DNA of 64,000 bases from Artemisia argyi (lineage: Eukaryota; Streptophyta; Magnoliopsida; Asterales; Asteraceae). The notes below the pieces were generated by a model. That model searched no databases. It was not told the DNA's origin and worked only from the letters and a program-made list of their open reading frames with translations. The stretch covers positions 146,539,859-146,603,858 of the forward strand of contig CM060706.1 of assembly GCA_030686995.1 (NCBI GenBank), read 5' to 3'. Below are positions 11,470 through 23,001 of this stretch, piece by piece; position 1 is the stretch's first letter, and each line of letters opens with the position of its first letter. A program made the translations under genes and the position numbers.

Positions 11470-14400
11470 TTAATTATTAATCATACCAATATTCACAACT
11501 AAAAAGGTAAATCTTGAAACATTAAAGCCCTTTGTGAGTAGATCTGATACATTATCATCTGTATGGACTTTAACCACATTGATAAGCCTATGCTCATAGC
11601 AATCTCTAATAAAATGATGTCTGATTTGAATGTGTTTTGTTTTGGAATGATAGACTGGATTCTTCATAATACAAATAGTACTCTCATTATCAATGTTGAT
11701 AGGAGTATTCTTGAAGTTGAATCCATAATCCAAAAGCTGATTTTGCAACCACAGTACTTGTGCACAACAACTTGCAGTAGCTACATACTCTGCTTCTGTG
11801 GAAGATGTTGCTGCAATTGTTTGCTTTTTGCATTGCCATGAGACTAATCTACTTCCAAGATACTGTCACCCTCCAGTTGTAGATATTCTGTTATAATTAT
11901 CACCTGCATAATCACTATCTGAAAAGGCTTGTAGATGAAAAGGTGACTCCCTAGGATACCACAATCCTAGCTTAGGTTGTTGTCTAAGGTACCTAAAAAT
12001 CCTTTTGACATCATTCAAATGTGATACTTTGGGGTGAACTTGATGTCTTGCACATAAACACACAGCAAAAGTAATGTCAGGCCTAGATGCAGTTAAGTAC
12101 ATTAGACATCCAATCATAGATCTGTATAATTTGACATCAACATCTTCTCCTTCTTCATCTTTTCCCAAAGGCTTGTTAGTATCAACAGGTGTAGAAGCTG
12201 GCTTGATAGTTGTGAAATTGATTCTCTTAAGAATATCTGCAACATACTTATCTTGACTTATAAAGATCCCACTGCTTGATTGTTGCACTTGTAGTCCAAA
12301 GAAGAATGTTAATTCTCCCATTGAACTCATCTGAAATTCTTTTTGCATAAGATCTTCAAATTCTCTCACCATAGATTGCTTAGTAGCACCAAAAATAATA
12401 TCATCTACATAAACTTGGACAAGCATTATATCCTTCTTATCTCTTTTGATAAACAAAGTCTTGTCAATAGCTCCTCTCCTGTAACCATGTTGTAATAGAA
12501 AATTTGAGAGTCTTTCATACCATGCTCTTGGAGCTTGATGAAGGCCATACAGAGCCTTGATAACCTTGTAGACTTTGTTTGGATGTGCAGGATCTTCAAA
12601 ACCAGGAGGCTGTTTGACATAGACTTCTTCTGTGATAGTGCCATATAGAAAAGCACTTTTAACATCCATTTGATATATAGGAAATCCCATATAAGATGCA
12701 AAAGCCAAAAATAGCCTTATGGCTTCAATCCTTGCCACAGGAGCAAATACTTCATCATAATCTACTCGTTCTTCTTGTCTATATCCTTGAGCTACTAATC
12801 TTGCTTTATTCTTGATTACATTCCCTCTTTAATCTCTTTTCACTCTGAAAACCCATTTTGTTCCAACTAACCTTTTACCATCGGGTAAATCACATAGTAT
12901 CCATACTTCTTGAAGTTTAAACTGTAAGAGTTCTTCTTGCATAGCTTCAATCCAACTCTCTTTGGCTAATGCTTGTTTGATTGTCTTAGGTTCTTCTTGA
13001 GACAGAAAACAAGCAAATAAATACAATTTCTGATCCTTTTGATTCACCCTGTTCTGCTTGTATACAAAGCTAAGTAGAGAAGTATGTTGTTGAGACATAT
13101 TCTTAGCTTTAGTTCTTGTAAGTACTCCTGAACTAGAAGGTCCAATTATTTAACTAACAGGATGATCTTTGTGAATTCTGAGAGTAGGAGTTGGTGGAAC
13201 TTCAAGATTATCTTCCAAATTTGTGAGGTCAGGGTTTTCATTAGAATCTGAGAAAATGCCTTCTTGTTCCAACTCATCATCAGTATCTTCTAAGGCAGGC
13301 ATGGATGGATCATGTAAATCATCAGCATTCTTCTAATTTGAAGTATCAAAAATTTGAGAAGTACTTTCAAATGGATCATCAGAACTTTGAGGCAAAGTAC
13401 TGTTAGTACCTTTAGCCTTCTTCTTTTCTGCTTCATATGCTCTCCTTTGATCATCTTCATAGGATTTTGCAATTGTTTCTTGAAGAAGCATCCTATTTAG
13501 TTCATCTTGGATAGCTTGGTCTTCATCAGATACTGCATTCTTTGGTGGAACAGAACTTTGAGGATCAACAGTACCTTGAGGTGCAACAGTACTTTTCTTC
13601 TCATCATTTGGTGCTTCATCAGAATCATCTTCAGATCTTATATTAACTCCATGAACAATGTATTGTAACTCTTCTTCACTAAGAACAACTTGATTTTCTT
13701 CCCTTACAGGTACATAGTTCATAGATGAAGACATTAAATCAAGATCAAACATCCAATCAGGACCTTTACCTTTTTTATTTTCTTGTTCTTCTAGGAATTC
13801 AACATGAAGACATTCTTGAACCTTCTTGGTAGCCCTGTTGTATACTTTGAATCCTTTGCTATTGGTACAATAACCCAATAAGTATCTTTCTTCTGATTTA
13901 CCATCAAATTTTCCCAAATTATCAGCAATGTTCAAGATAGACAGGGGACATCCAAAAGGCTTCATAAACTTTATATTTGGCTTCTTTCCCATGAGTAACT
14001 CATAAGGTGTCTTCATCTGAGGTTTTTGTCACTGACACTCTATTTAGCACATAACATGCAGCACTTACAGCTTCAGCCCAGAATGGAACAGGTAATTGGG
14101 AGTCTGCAAGCATTGTCCTTGCTGCTTCTATCAAAGTTATGTTCTTCCTTTCTAAAACTCCATTTTGCTGAGGAGTTCTAGCAATACTGAATTCTCTTTT
14201 AATTCCCTTTTTAGCACAAAAGTCATCCATAAGCTGATTCCTGAATTCAGTCCCATTGTCACATCTAATTCCTCTAACCTTGAGTCTTAACTGATTTTCA
14301 GGTGCTATTATAAGGTCATGAATAGCATCAAAAGTTTCATCTTTGAATCCCAAGTAAAAGACCCAGCTAAATCTGCTACAATCATCTGTTATAACCAAAC

Positions 14401-15100
14401 AGTACTTCTTCTTGTTTAAGCTAACAACATAAACAGATCCAAACAGATCCATATGCAGTAATTCCAAAGGTTCCCTTATTTTTCTTTCTTCAATATTCTT
14501 ACAGGAAACCTTGTGTTGTTTATCCTTCTTGCAGGCCAAACATGAATGATCAAGTTTGAATGTTTTGGAAGGTAAACCTCTAACTAAATTTCCTTTGACC
14601 AGCTTATTGATGTTTTTGAAATTCACATGCCCTAGTCTTCTGTGCCATAGATGTGCTTCCTCCATTGTTGCTCTAGCAATCAAACATGTTGCTCTTTCAG
14701 CAGAATTAATGTTCTTCAAATCAATGCTATACACAACATTGGTTCTTGGTGCTCTCAGCATCACCAAGTTTTCACCTTCTAATCTAAACTCAGGGGAGAG
14801 AATAAGACATTCTGTGTTAAGAAACAACACAGGATACTTCTTGTCACAGATCTGAGAGACTAACAAAAGGTTGAATTTAAGCTCCTTCACATATCTGACA
14901 TTCTCAAAATCAATAGATCCTGCCTTAATGGTTCCTTTGCCAGTAATTCTCCCTCCATCAGGATCATTCCCAAATGCAACTCTTCCTCCAAAATAAGCTT
15001 TAAAATCTGACAAGAGCTCATTTTCTCCTGTCATACTTCCAGAGCAACCACTATCCATAATAAGATGATCTTTAAGCTCCTCTGCTGGGTTGCCCTGCAT
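11470..15100 (-). pseudogene. pol: copia pol of the minus-strand element, disrupted
   Basis: The protease signature MDSGCSGSMTG lies near the start (Asp codon about 15053-15055). GAG-pre-integrase and the integrase zinc finger (WHRRLGH, CLACK) follow, then the catalytic core (HMDLFG, RCDNGTEF and NGVLERKN motifs). RVT_2 reverse transcriptase has YVDD at 12400-12411. RNase H ends at 11470. Breaks: one extra base in the T5 run at about 14024-14028 shifts the frame between LNRVSVTK and KTPYELL; stops lie at 13333-13335, 12829-12831 and 11866-11868, and another near 13150. All are single-base changes with the family pattern kept on both sides, so this is decay of a full-length gene. Confidence 0.92.
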
Positions 15101-15122
15101 AAAAGTGAAAAGGGTTAGTTTC
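15090..15122 (-). promoter_or_regulatory. possible 3' splice site between gag and pol
   Basis: On the minus strand the bases just before the pol frame read CTAACCC, a pyrimidine-rich run, then TTTTATGCAG followed by GGC. This resembles a plant branch point and acceptor. Some plant copia elements splice between gag and pol. No donor was identified, so this is tentative. Confidence 0.3.
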
Positions 15123-15431
15123 TGTTAGCCTCGCTATTTTATTAAGATAACGTCACACACGTGAAATGGACTAGATATGTAGCAAGTTGTGCCAATAGGG
15201 ACTACTTATGTTAACTAGGCAAACTTGTGGTGTGTAGAGCCTATAAATACCCCTCATGACTCTCCATGAGGGGTGTGAGAAATTGTGTAATTGTTCCTTT
15301 CATTTTAATATACTTCCATTTTCTTCACCCTCTCTCTACTTTATCTCTCTAGAACCGAACATGGATTTCATATACTTTGATCAACCTAGACCTCCCGAAT
15401 CACATAAAAATCATTAATTTTCAGTCCTACA
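15123..15431 (+). mobile_element. left LTR of the nested element (309 bp)
   Basis: TGTTAGCC...GTCCTACA. A TATA box (CTATAAATA, from 15241) is followed at once by a perfect 9-bp hairpin, CCCCTCATG (15250-15258) and CATGAGGGG (15265-15273), with a 6-base loop. The hairpin should lie at or near the transcript start. Confidence 0.92.
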
Positions 15432-15447
15432 ATTGGCATCAGAGCTA
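15432..15447 (+). promoter_or_regulatory. primer-binding site, initiator tRNA-Met type
   Basis: ATTGGCATCAGAGC follows the left LTR. The usual complement to plant initiator tRNA-Met is TGGTATCAGAGC; there is one mismatch. Confidence 0.75.
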
Positions 15448-15779
15448 TGGTGTTATTTTTTGATGATTTTTCGTGTGGTTCGTACTATGTTTAAGCTGTT
15501 TTCTACATCATTTTTTAGATCTGGAATTTTTTTTCCTTATCTTTGTTTATAAACAGTTTTTAAACTATACTCTTTATGTATCCCATTTGGTCAACAAAAA
15601 GTTTTATGCTTTCTTGGTTTTTTATAACTGTTTCATATAGTTTATTATAAACTTTTTGTACCATCGTGTATCTGTGGTCAAACAATACTACGTAGTAATA
15701 TTTATGGTCTCAACCTGGTCATATGGTGGTCTGAATATTGGGTTGTATGCTGTCGGAATAATTTTTTGGCCTGAATCTA

Positions 15780-16030
15780 AACGGAAAAGGACGCCGAAAA
15801 CAGTCTACGCGAAAAGTTATGCCAAAAACCCTCTTCCTACGCGTATCTTCAGTTTTTCTACGCATAACTTGGACAAGTTATGCGTAATGGTCTACAAAGG
15901 GTCAAAACCCTTGTCTTACGCGTAAGTTTTACGCAAAAGACATGGGCTACGCATAAGTTTTCTACGCGTAAGATTTCCTACGCGTAAGTTTTCCAACAGC
16001 TCTACGCGTAACTTTATGCGTAAACGGGTC
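15780..16030 (+). repeat. ACGCGTAA/ACGCATAA motif cluster in the nested element leader
   Basis: About nine copies of TACGCGTAA, TACGCATAA or close variants lie in 250 bases. The same motif family fills the leader of the copia at the window start, linking the two elements. Confidence 0.8.
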
Positions 16031-18329
16031 AAAAGAATAACTTTTGCGTAAAGTTGCCAAAAAATAAAAGAGAGAATAGATGAAGATGGAGTTAAAGAAG
16101 ACCACGACCACAAGACCAAGTTGCCACAAACAATATACCAAATATCTATACTCACGAGACCTCAGTAACTAACCATCATTGGTCCAAGAGCTTAAATGAA
16201 AAAAGAAAACCATGGAGTCACTACCGATTCACAAACCACAGCCTAGCCTCATCCTAACCATTACCACATCTAAATCTACATCTATACATGACTTGAACAT
16301 CAACGAAAACAGAATACAAAAGCAATCTCAGGTCGGTTCAAAAATTTTTAATCTTTTAAAGATTTTTCAGTTGAACCATGCTCATCATCGATTAATATGA
16401 AACTCAAGCTTCTTGATTTAATGTCCAAACTATTTGAGAAAGAACAACACATATCCGTATTATTCAATCTCGTGTTCATTTACAGAAATCTCAAGGTCGA
16501 CAAAAACATATAACAACCTACCTGAGACTCACCAATGGATCTTGAAGCCTTCTTATTGACTTCTTGATTCGAAGTTAAGCAGACAACGATACACAAGGTC
16601 AAGAAATGGTTGAGATAGTGTTTGCTTTTGATGTTTGAATGATAGAAGAATTAATCAAAGGTTGTACTTGTTATTCGATTTGATTGAAGATGCGATGATG
16701 ATGATGAGATCGATTTATGGAGCTGAATTTAGATGGAGGATAAGTAGAGTTTGTGATTCATTTTTGATTAACTTAAGATGTGATGCGTTAATTTTTTTAG
16801 ATCCTATATTTTGTGGGAGGAGCGTGTGTGGTAGGCGGATTTATCATTGTGTGAGTTTAGGGCAAAAGACAAATGATATAATTTAGGGTCTTTAATAACT
16901 GGTGACAGAAAGTGCAAGTGTATTGGATTGAGTTGGATCGGGCTTAATGAGTTTTGCATTGTGATGGGCTGGACTCGTATATAAGCAATGATTTGAGCTA
17001 GCATTAAATGGACTTGGCTATGATATGGTTGGACTGTGCAATATTGGACGTACAACAAAATTGTTATCCGAATTGTTTTTACAAAAACATTGGATACAAT
17101 TTTTTTATATTGATAAAAGAGTTGTATTTTGGTATTATTAATTTTCACGGGGATACATCGTTCACGGCTAGAATTGATTCGTTTAAAAAAATGACAACGG
17201 GGTTTTTGTACGGTATTATTGATTTGATTTTCAAGTGGCATTTCAAAAAGTGTACTTATTTATCTCAAAGTCTAGGGGTGGTTGGATGCACGACTTTTGA
17301 AGATAACTTGTCTGCGCAAATTAAAAAATTCAGTCTTGACAATCTAGTTATTACTGATGTAAGGAGTTACATTGTAGTGCTCACAGTATAGCTATCACTT
17401 TAAGGAGTTACGTTGTAGTACTCAGTGTCACGCGAAGCAGTGGATTGTTCAAGCGGCGAATATTTCGTGCAACCTCATACTTAAAGGAGTTACGTTGTAG
17501 TGCTCAGTATAGGTATTAAGTCACATCTATCGTACAAGCATTAAGTCACAAGATGGGATGTTTACTTCGTTTTCAAGTTGGTCATATCGGGTTCTCTCCA
17601 TATGTGGTCATTACTATTAGCCGGTGAATTCAAAGGAGATTCGATTACAGGTTGATTTGAGAGAAAAGTATTGAGAGTATTTTTGCGACATATACTCACA
17701 AATTATGCTTACACGGTCTATCTATATTGCATCAGAAGTGTAAAGTACGGGTAATTATGGCATGTACATACAATAGTATGATGATTTCGATACATCGCAA
17801 CCATCAGGAGGGAGAAGAACATGCCAAAAGAAGTAGTGTTTCATCTCTAGTACGTTGGTTGATCGAGGGAATTGTGCTTACTCTAGAACCGAAGAAGTAC
17901 TAATGATGTGTACATCGGAGCGTATTACCAACCTTCTGTGCAATACTATGTGAGTTATATTGTCATGATGCTCCCTGAACGACAACCATGTGCCTACACT
18001 TTTGAATCTACTTTATCCGCTGCGTGATGAAAAGAGAGTTGTCGGTTCAGGAGGGAGCAGGTAAAAGAATAAAGGCTCACTAGTTAGGAGGGAGTAATAA
18101 CCTAACTAGACCATTACAGTTGAAGTTCAGAGCTACAAAGACCTTTGCCGTCAGTGTCAAAGACCATACGCCGAGATCGTCGGAAAAGAGAACTTCAAGT
18201 CTGCCTTAGTATCTAGACTACAGAGACTCTGCGCTTCAACAACGTCAACATAGTTTACTATTGTTGTAATTTTACATTGTTAATGTATTTATAGGTCTCA
18301 TTGTAACCATTCACGTGTGACGATATCTT
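16031..18329 (+). other. non-coding interior of the nested element
   Basis: No gag or pol motif is visible. The longest open frame (17008-17391, 127 codons) is Ile/Phe/Cys-rich, matches no family I know and is probably chance. A short sequence AAGGAGTTACRTTGTAGTRCTCA occurs three times (from 17361, 17402 and 17484). Four GGAGGGAG tracts lie further on. Confidence 0.7.
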
Positions 18330-18339
18330 GGAGGGAGAT
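17807..18339 (+). promoter_or_regulatory. four GGAGGGAG polypurine tracts
   Basis: Exact copies lie at 17807-17814, 18050-18057, 18087-18094 and 18330-18337, the last directly before the right LTR. Their repetition mirrors the repeated tracts of the plus-strand copia. Confidence 0.82.
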
Positions 18340-18648
18340 TGTTAGCCTCGCTATTTTATTAAGATAACGTCATACACGTGAAATGGACTATATATGTAGC
18401 AAGTTGTGCCAATAGGGACTACTTATGTTAACTAGGCAAACTTGTGGTGTGTAGAGCCTATAAATACCCCTCATGACTCTCCATGAGGGGTGTGAGAAAT
18501 TGTGTAATTGTTCCTTTCATTTTAATATACTTCCATTTTCTTCACCCTCTCTCTACTTTATCTCTCTAGAACCAAACATGGATTTCATATACTTTGATCA
18601 ACCTAGACCTCCCGAATCACATAAAAATCATTAATTTTCGGTCCTACA
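18340..18648 (+). mobile_element. right LTR of the nested element (309 bp)
   Basis: Same length as the left LTR, with four substitutions. It keeps the TATA box and the hairpin (18467-18475 and 18482-18490). Confidence 0.92.
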
Positions 18649-20495
18649 GTTTCTTTTAGGAACCCAAGCCATTACTGACTTGTGTTCCCCTTGTGGAGTA
18701 ACATACTCAAATTCTTTGAGCATGTAATCACCACTGTTTTTGAAAATACTATCAAGAACTACTGTTTTTGATTCCAAAACTTGTGTTGAATTATTATCAA
18801 CAACCCCTTTTTCACCCTTATTATCTAAAAGTACTTTGTCAGTCTCAGTAGTACTTTCTTTCTTAACCCACTTAGTTGTAACTTTTGGTGTCGGGTTCTG
18901 TGTTTTAGCAGCTTTCCTTTGGCTGTAAGGCCTTCTAGATTTGTAGGAATTGAATCTCTTAGGTCTTACATTTGAGTCTGTCCTAGCAGTACCTTGATTG
19001 GGAAACTTCCTAACAGTACTTTGAGAAAGTACTTCCTGACCAGTGCTTTGTGAAGGTACTGTAGGTTTGGAGAATGGTCTTTTCTGATGAGGGTACCTAT
19101 AATCTTTTGAGAAATTACTATGGTTAACGCTATTTCTGTAATTCCAAACTGGTTTATTCTCCCTTGGTTTATTCTCTCTGTGTTTATGGGTTGAATAGGT
19201 GGTCTTTGGGTATTTGCTTAAGTATTCTGAGTGATAATCACAGTCCTTGATCAAATGATGAGGACTATAACATACAAATCATACCTTTGGACCCATCATC
19301 CCAAATCTATTCCCAAAAGGTTTTCTATGATAAGCAGTATTTTGAAAAGAGTTTCTTGTAGGTACTGCTGAATGATCAGCAGTACTTTGAGAAGTTTTTG
19401 GAAGAACTGCTTGTTTTGAAAGAACTTTTTCACATTCAGAAACCATATTATCAACCCTAGGTACTTCAACAGATTCTCCTAAAGTCTCAGGATTTGATTG
19501 ACCTTTAAGCTTTTTCCTAAACTCTAGGTTATCTACCCCATAACAAGAGACATCTGTCCTAGGTGGTTGAAAACTTCCTGGGGGTGGAGGAACTTCATTG
19601 TAACTTTTGTTTTTCTTAAACTCAGGAGGTGTTGAACAAGGTGATTCCTCATCACTAGATGTGTTTCCTTCTAAACTTATGAATTCTTCATCACTAGTTG
19701 AGGTTTCCTGAGAAAGATTTAATTCTTGGTTCCTAGATGAAAGTGCTTCTGAATCATAACCTAGGCCAGTTTTAATGTTTGCTGTTCTCTGTTTTTCAAC
19801 AAAACTAACATGTGACAGACCTGATTCTTTCCAAACAGCAAGTTTTTCTAGCAGCTTATCTCTTTCTTTAGTGACCTTTTCTAATTCAGAAACTTTACAT
19901 CCTAGCTTCCACTCACTTAGTTTTAACTGATAATCTTGTTGTTCATATTTTTCAGCCCAAGCTACTTCATTATTCTCATGTGTAATTATCTTAGCTTCCA
20001 TGGATTCTAAAGTCAATTGGTAACCAAGTATCTCAGATCTAGCCCTTCTATAGTTATCTCTTTCTGTTTCATATTCTTTAAGCATCTTTTGATAAGAGTT
20101 GCTACATTTGGAACATACCTCAGAGATAGTGGATGAACTTGGTGAAGTAGCCATCATTGCAAGCTGAACATGTTCTTCTTCACTTTCCATGCTCCAATCA
20201 AAGCTTCCTAGCCCATATCCTGATTCCAAAGCTTCATATCCAGGTTCTTCATCAAAAGTTGTGCTCCAATCAACCTCTTCTAGTGCAACCATAGAATAGG
20301 TTACTAGTTCATCATCAAATTCTTTACTCCAATCAACTTCTGACAGATCTTCTTGAGCAACCAAAGCTTGTGACTTTGGCTCAGCAATAGGGACTTCTTT
20401 TCTTTCAACATTGGGTTTAGGTTGTTCAATCATCCTGTTTGCTTGATACTTTGCAAACTTGCATTCCCTTGCAAAGTGACCAGTCCTTTGACAGT
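18649..20495 (-). pseudogene. gag: copia gag, C-terminal part (minus-strand element)
   Basis: The segment starts in the middle of the first zinc knuckle (CQRTGHFAREC, split by the solo LTR) and continues through an acidic, coiled-coil-like region with tryptophan-centred VDWS repeats (about 20400-20150). A second knuckle follows (FVCYSPHHLIKDC), whose first Cys codon has become TGA (19279-19281). It ends in a basic, Gln/Ser/Thr-rich tail. The nested element interrupts it at 18648 within WVPKRN. The frame is the same on both sides of the TGA. Two knuckles and a Q-S-T-repeat tail distinguish this gag from the one at 455. Confidence 0.85.
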
Positions 20496-21898
20496 TGATG
20501 AGGCGAAAAATGAACCACTTTTAGGGGGTCATTTAAGCCCAGAATTGAATTTATTTGATCAAATATTTCCCTAAATCGTTCCTTTTGTGATTTTAGGTAC
20601 TTTGGGAGTGAAATGTGGAAAAGGAAGCAATTCGGACGTTTTTGGAGCATAAAAGTGAAGAAAACACCAAAGTCTTAATTTTCCTTGCTGGGAACAGTAG
20701 GTGACGGCGTCAAGAAGGAATTCCTGACGGCGTCAAGAGCAAATTCCATGACGACCCAGTACAGAATGGACGGCGTCACGAAGTAGGGCGTCAAGAGTAA
20801 AAGTCATGACGGCCTGGAAATGCACAACACATGACAGCGTCAGAAGTAGATCAAGGCAGTCCGAGAAGAGTTTTGGCGGCGAGGTGACGGCGTTACAAGC
20901 TTTGTCTTGACGCCGTCAGACCCTATTTCCTATATATAGTTTTCTAATTTTCACATTAAAAAGAGAGAAGTTTTGGAGAAACCCTAAGTACGAACTTGGT
21001 GCGAATTTTACAGGTTTTTCAAAGGTTCTAAGCCCTTGATACCTTTCATGTGTAATTGAGATAAGTATTCTTTTAATTCAATCAATATGTCTATGTGTTG
21101 GTTGTCTATATCTTGTTCTTGTCTTAATTCCATCATGCTAGGCTAGATCTATCTTATGTTTGCTTGGATCTAATGAAACCTAGATGTTAATTATGTGTTG
21201 ATTACTTGTTTATAGTTGTTTTGGATGAATGAATTTGATGTTAGGCTTAAGAAAACTGGCAGATCTCCAAATGGTAACATGCTTGAACGTCTTAGGAAAC
21301 ATGAACCGATATGCACTAGGTCTTTATTGGTTGTATTTAATGCATGAGCCACTGTTTATAATCCCTATGGTTGTGCTGGGCATGGCATAGGAGGAGATAA
21401 GAGCTCATAGAATTGGGGAGTTAAGTGCGTCACCCCATGAATGATATTAAGGAATACAATCCGTCATCCATGCAACTATAACAAGTAATTAACGTGTAAA
21501 AGATGTCTAGGGAGTAGTGAGATCTAAGTAAACACATTTTCTCCATTTATTGCTCACAACCTTAGTTAATTTAGTTTATTTTCATTTTTAGTATTTTATT
21601 TTGATTGCATCTTTAGTATTGGGTTAGTTGACTAGCAACTAATTCCGCCCAAATCCTTCAAACCCGAGATTTTTACTTGCTTTCTAAAAAATATAAAAAT
21701 ACAAAAAGAATCATCTCTCACCTTTAGAACTAGTAGTTAGGTTTTCTAATCCTAGCGACACTATTCCTAGCTGAACGATCAATCCCCCGGTACTTGTCAC
21801 TATACTATACTACAACGATCAGGTACACTGCCTGGTGGGGGTTGTAGGCTTCTCAAGATCCCTTGAGAGGTAAAGCCTGGTGCGATTCCCACGTATCA
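20496..21898 (+). mobile_element. solo LTR of a gypsy-type family (1403 bp)
   Basis: It runs from TGATGAGGCG to CACGTATCA and is homologous to the LTRs at 23002, 28385 and 48351, in the opposite orientation. Flanks ACAGT (20491-20495) and ATAGT (21899-21903) are a target duplication with one mismatch. No interior remains, so LTR-LTR recombination removed it. The insertion falls between C-F-N and C-Q-R of the gag zinc knuckle. TATA box at 20931-20938; TGACG cluster at 20700-20920; tRNA-Asp-complementary stretch at 21791-21818. Confidence 0.93.
20702..20918 (+). promoter_or_regulatory. TGACGGCGTCA palindrome cluster upstream of the LTR TATA box
   Basis: Exact or near copies of TGACGGCGTCA start at 20702, 20725, 20768, 20832, 20885 and 20908, with half sites between. 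TGACG is the core of TGA-type bZIP (as-1) sites, so this is a plausible enhancer in U3. The same cluster is present in the other three LTR copies. Confidence 0.6.
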
Positions 21899-22936
21899 AT
21901 AGTTAAAGCATTCAATCTTGGACTTGTCAAATGCTATACCTTGCTTAGCCTTAAAATCAATACCTTTTCCTGTCTTGTTCATAATCTTCTTGATCCTTAC
22001 AGCAATCATGGCAACCTGCCATCTTATGTCAATTTCTTCCATAACATCATCATCAATTTGCAAAAGATCTTCTTGGTAAGTAACAGGTAGAGTAGCTTGT
22101 TGAGCAAAGAATGAACACAGAACATCATCTGAATTGGGGGTATGTGATGAAGTGGTAGAGATTAGAGTTGTGCATGGATTCTGTGTTTCTACAATAGTAC
22201 TTTGGACAGGATGAGCAGTACTTTTAGTGGAAGTACTGCTTCTGTTTTCATAAGAGACAAAAGCAATGTTGTGAGAACTTGAACCTTTATTACCCTTCAT
22301 CTCATGCTCATACACCTTCAGATTATTGTAAAGATCATCAAAGTCCATAGTGTCCAATCCAGGTTGTCCTCTTATCATTGTAGCAACCACATGCCATGCA
22401 GAAGGCAAACTCCTTAAGAACTTTAAATTAGCATCTTCAACTGTTGCTTCAGCTCCATATAACTCTAGCATACTGAGTAAATTTTGATATCTATCATAAG
22501 CAGAGTCAAGACTTTCTCTTTCACCAACAGTTAAGGTTTCAAACTGCTGCTTCAACAGATTCCTGGGCATCTTCTTGGAAGCATCATTACCTCCAAATCT
22601 TGTTTTAATAGCAACCCATAGTTGTTTTGCATCCTTGGCATCATGAAACTTCAGTAAGTGACCATCAGGAATGGCAGAGAGTAGTATGTTGAGAGCCTTG
22701 TCTTGATTTCTTTTGGCAGCAGCTGGTATGGTTGGCTTAGGTGGTGTTGGTTGTCCAGGGATCTCCAATGGTTCTTCAATTTGCATGTTACCATTGACAA
22801 TCACATCCCATAGTGCAAGGTCAATGATGGCAATGTACTGCCTCATTCTCATGGTCCATAGATCATATTCTCCCTTCTTGACAATAGGAATTTTCACAGA
22901 AGTGATGGATGGAGCAGGTGCAACATCAGTCGACAT
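21899..22936 (-). pseudogene. gag: copia gag, N-terminal part (minus-strand element)
   Basis: The ATG at 22936 opens a typical copia gag (WTMRMRQYI and ALWDVI motifs), followed by the UBN2 region and a Ser/Thr/Gln-rich linker. The frame is open to the first half of the zinc knuckle, ending IECFN at the solo LTR junction. Together with 18649-20495 this was one gag. Immediately upstream (22937-23001) is leader sequence cut by the gypsy-type element at 23002. Confidence 0.9.
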
Positions 22937-23001
22937 CTTTAAGAGGTTGTAGTAGAATCGGTTTAATAGGTTTTCTTCTTAATCAGAGTTTCCAACACAA
23001 G

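Larger units (their letters stand above)
15123..18648 (+). mobile_element. non-autonomous LTR element, Sirevirus-derived, nested in gag-pol of the minus copia
   Basis: Two 309-bp LTRs (15123-15431 and 18340-18648) flank a 2.9-kb interior without gag or pol. The target duplication GTTTC is perfect (15118-15122 and 18649-18653). An initiator-Met-like primer site (TTGGCATCAGAGC) follows the first LTR and a GGAGGGAG tract precedes the second. LTR termini, leader motifs and repeated purine tracts resemble the plus-strand copia, so it is probably mobilised by such an element. Four substitutions between the LTRs (about 1.3%) indicate recent insertion. Confidence 0.93.

Noticed and set aside
17008..17391. 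127-codon ORF in the nested element
   Set aside because: No recognisable motif, composition like its surroundings, and a competing open frame on the other strand. Probably chance.
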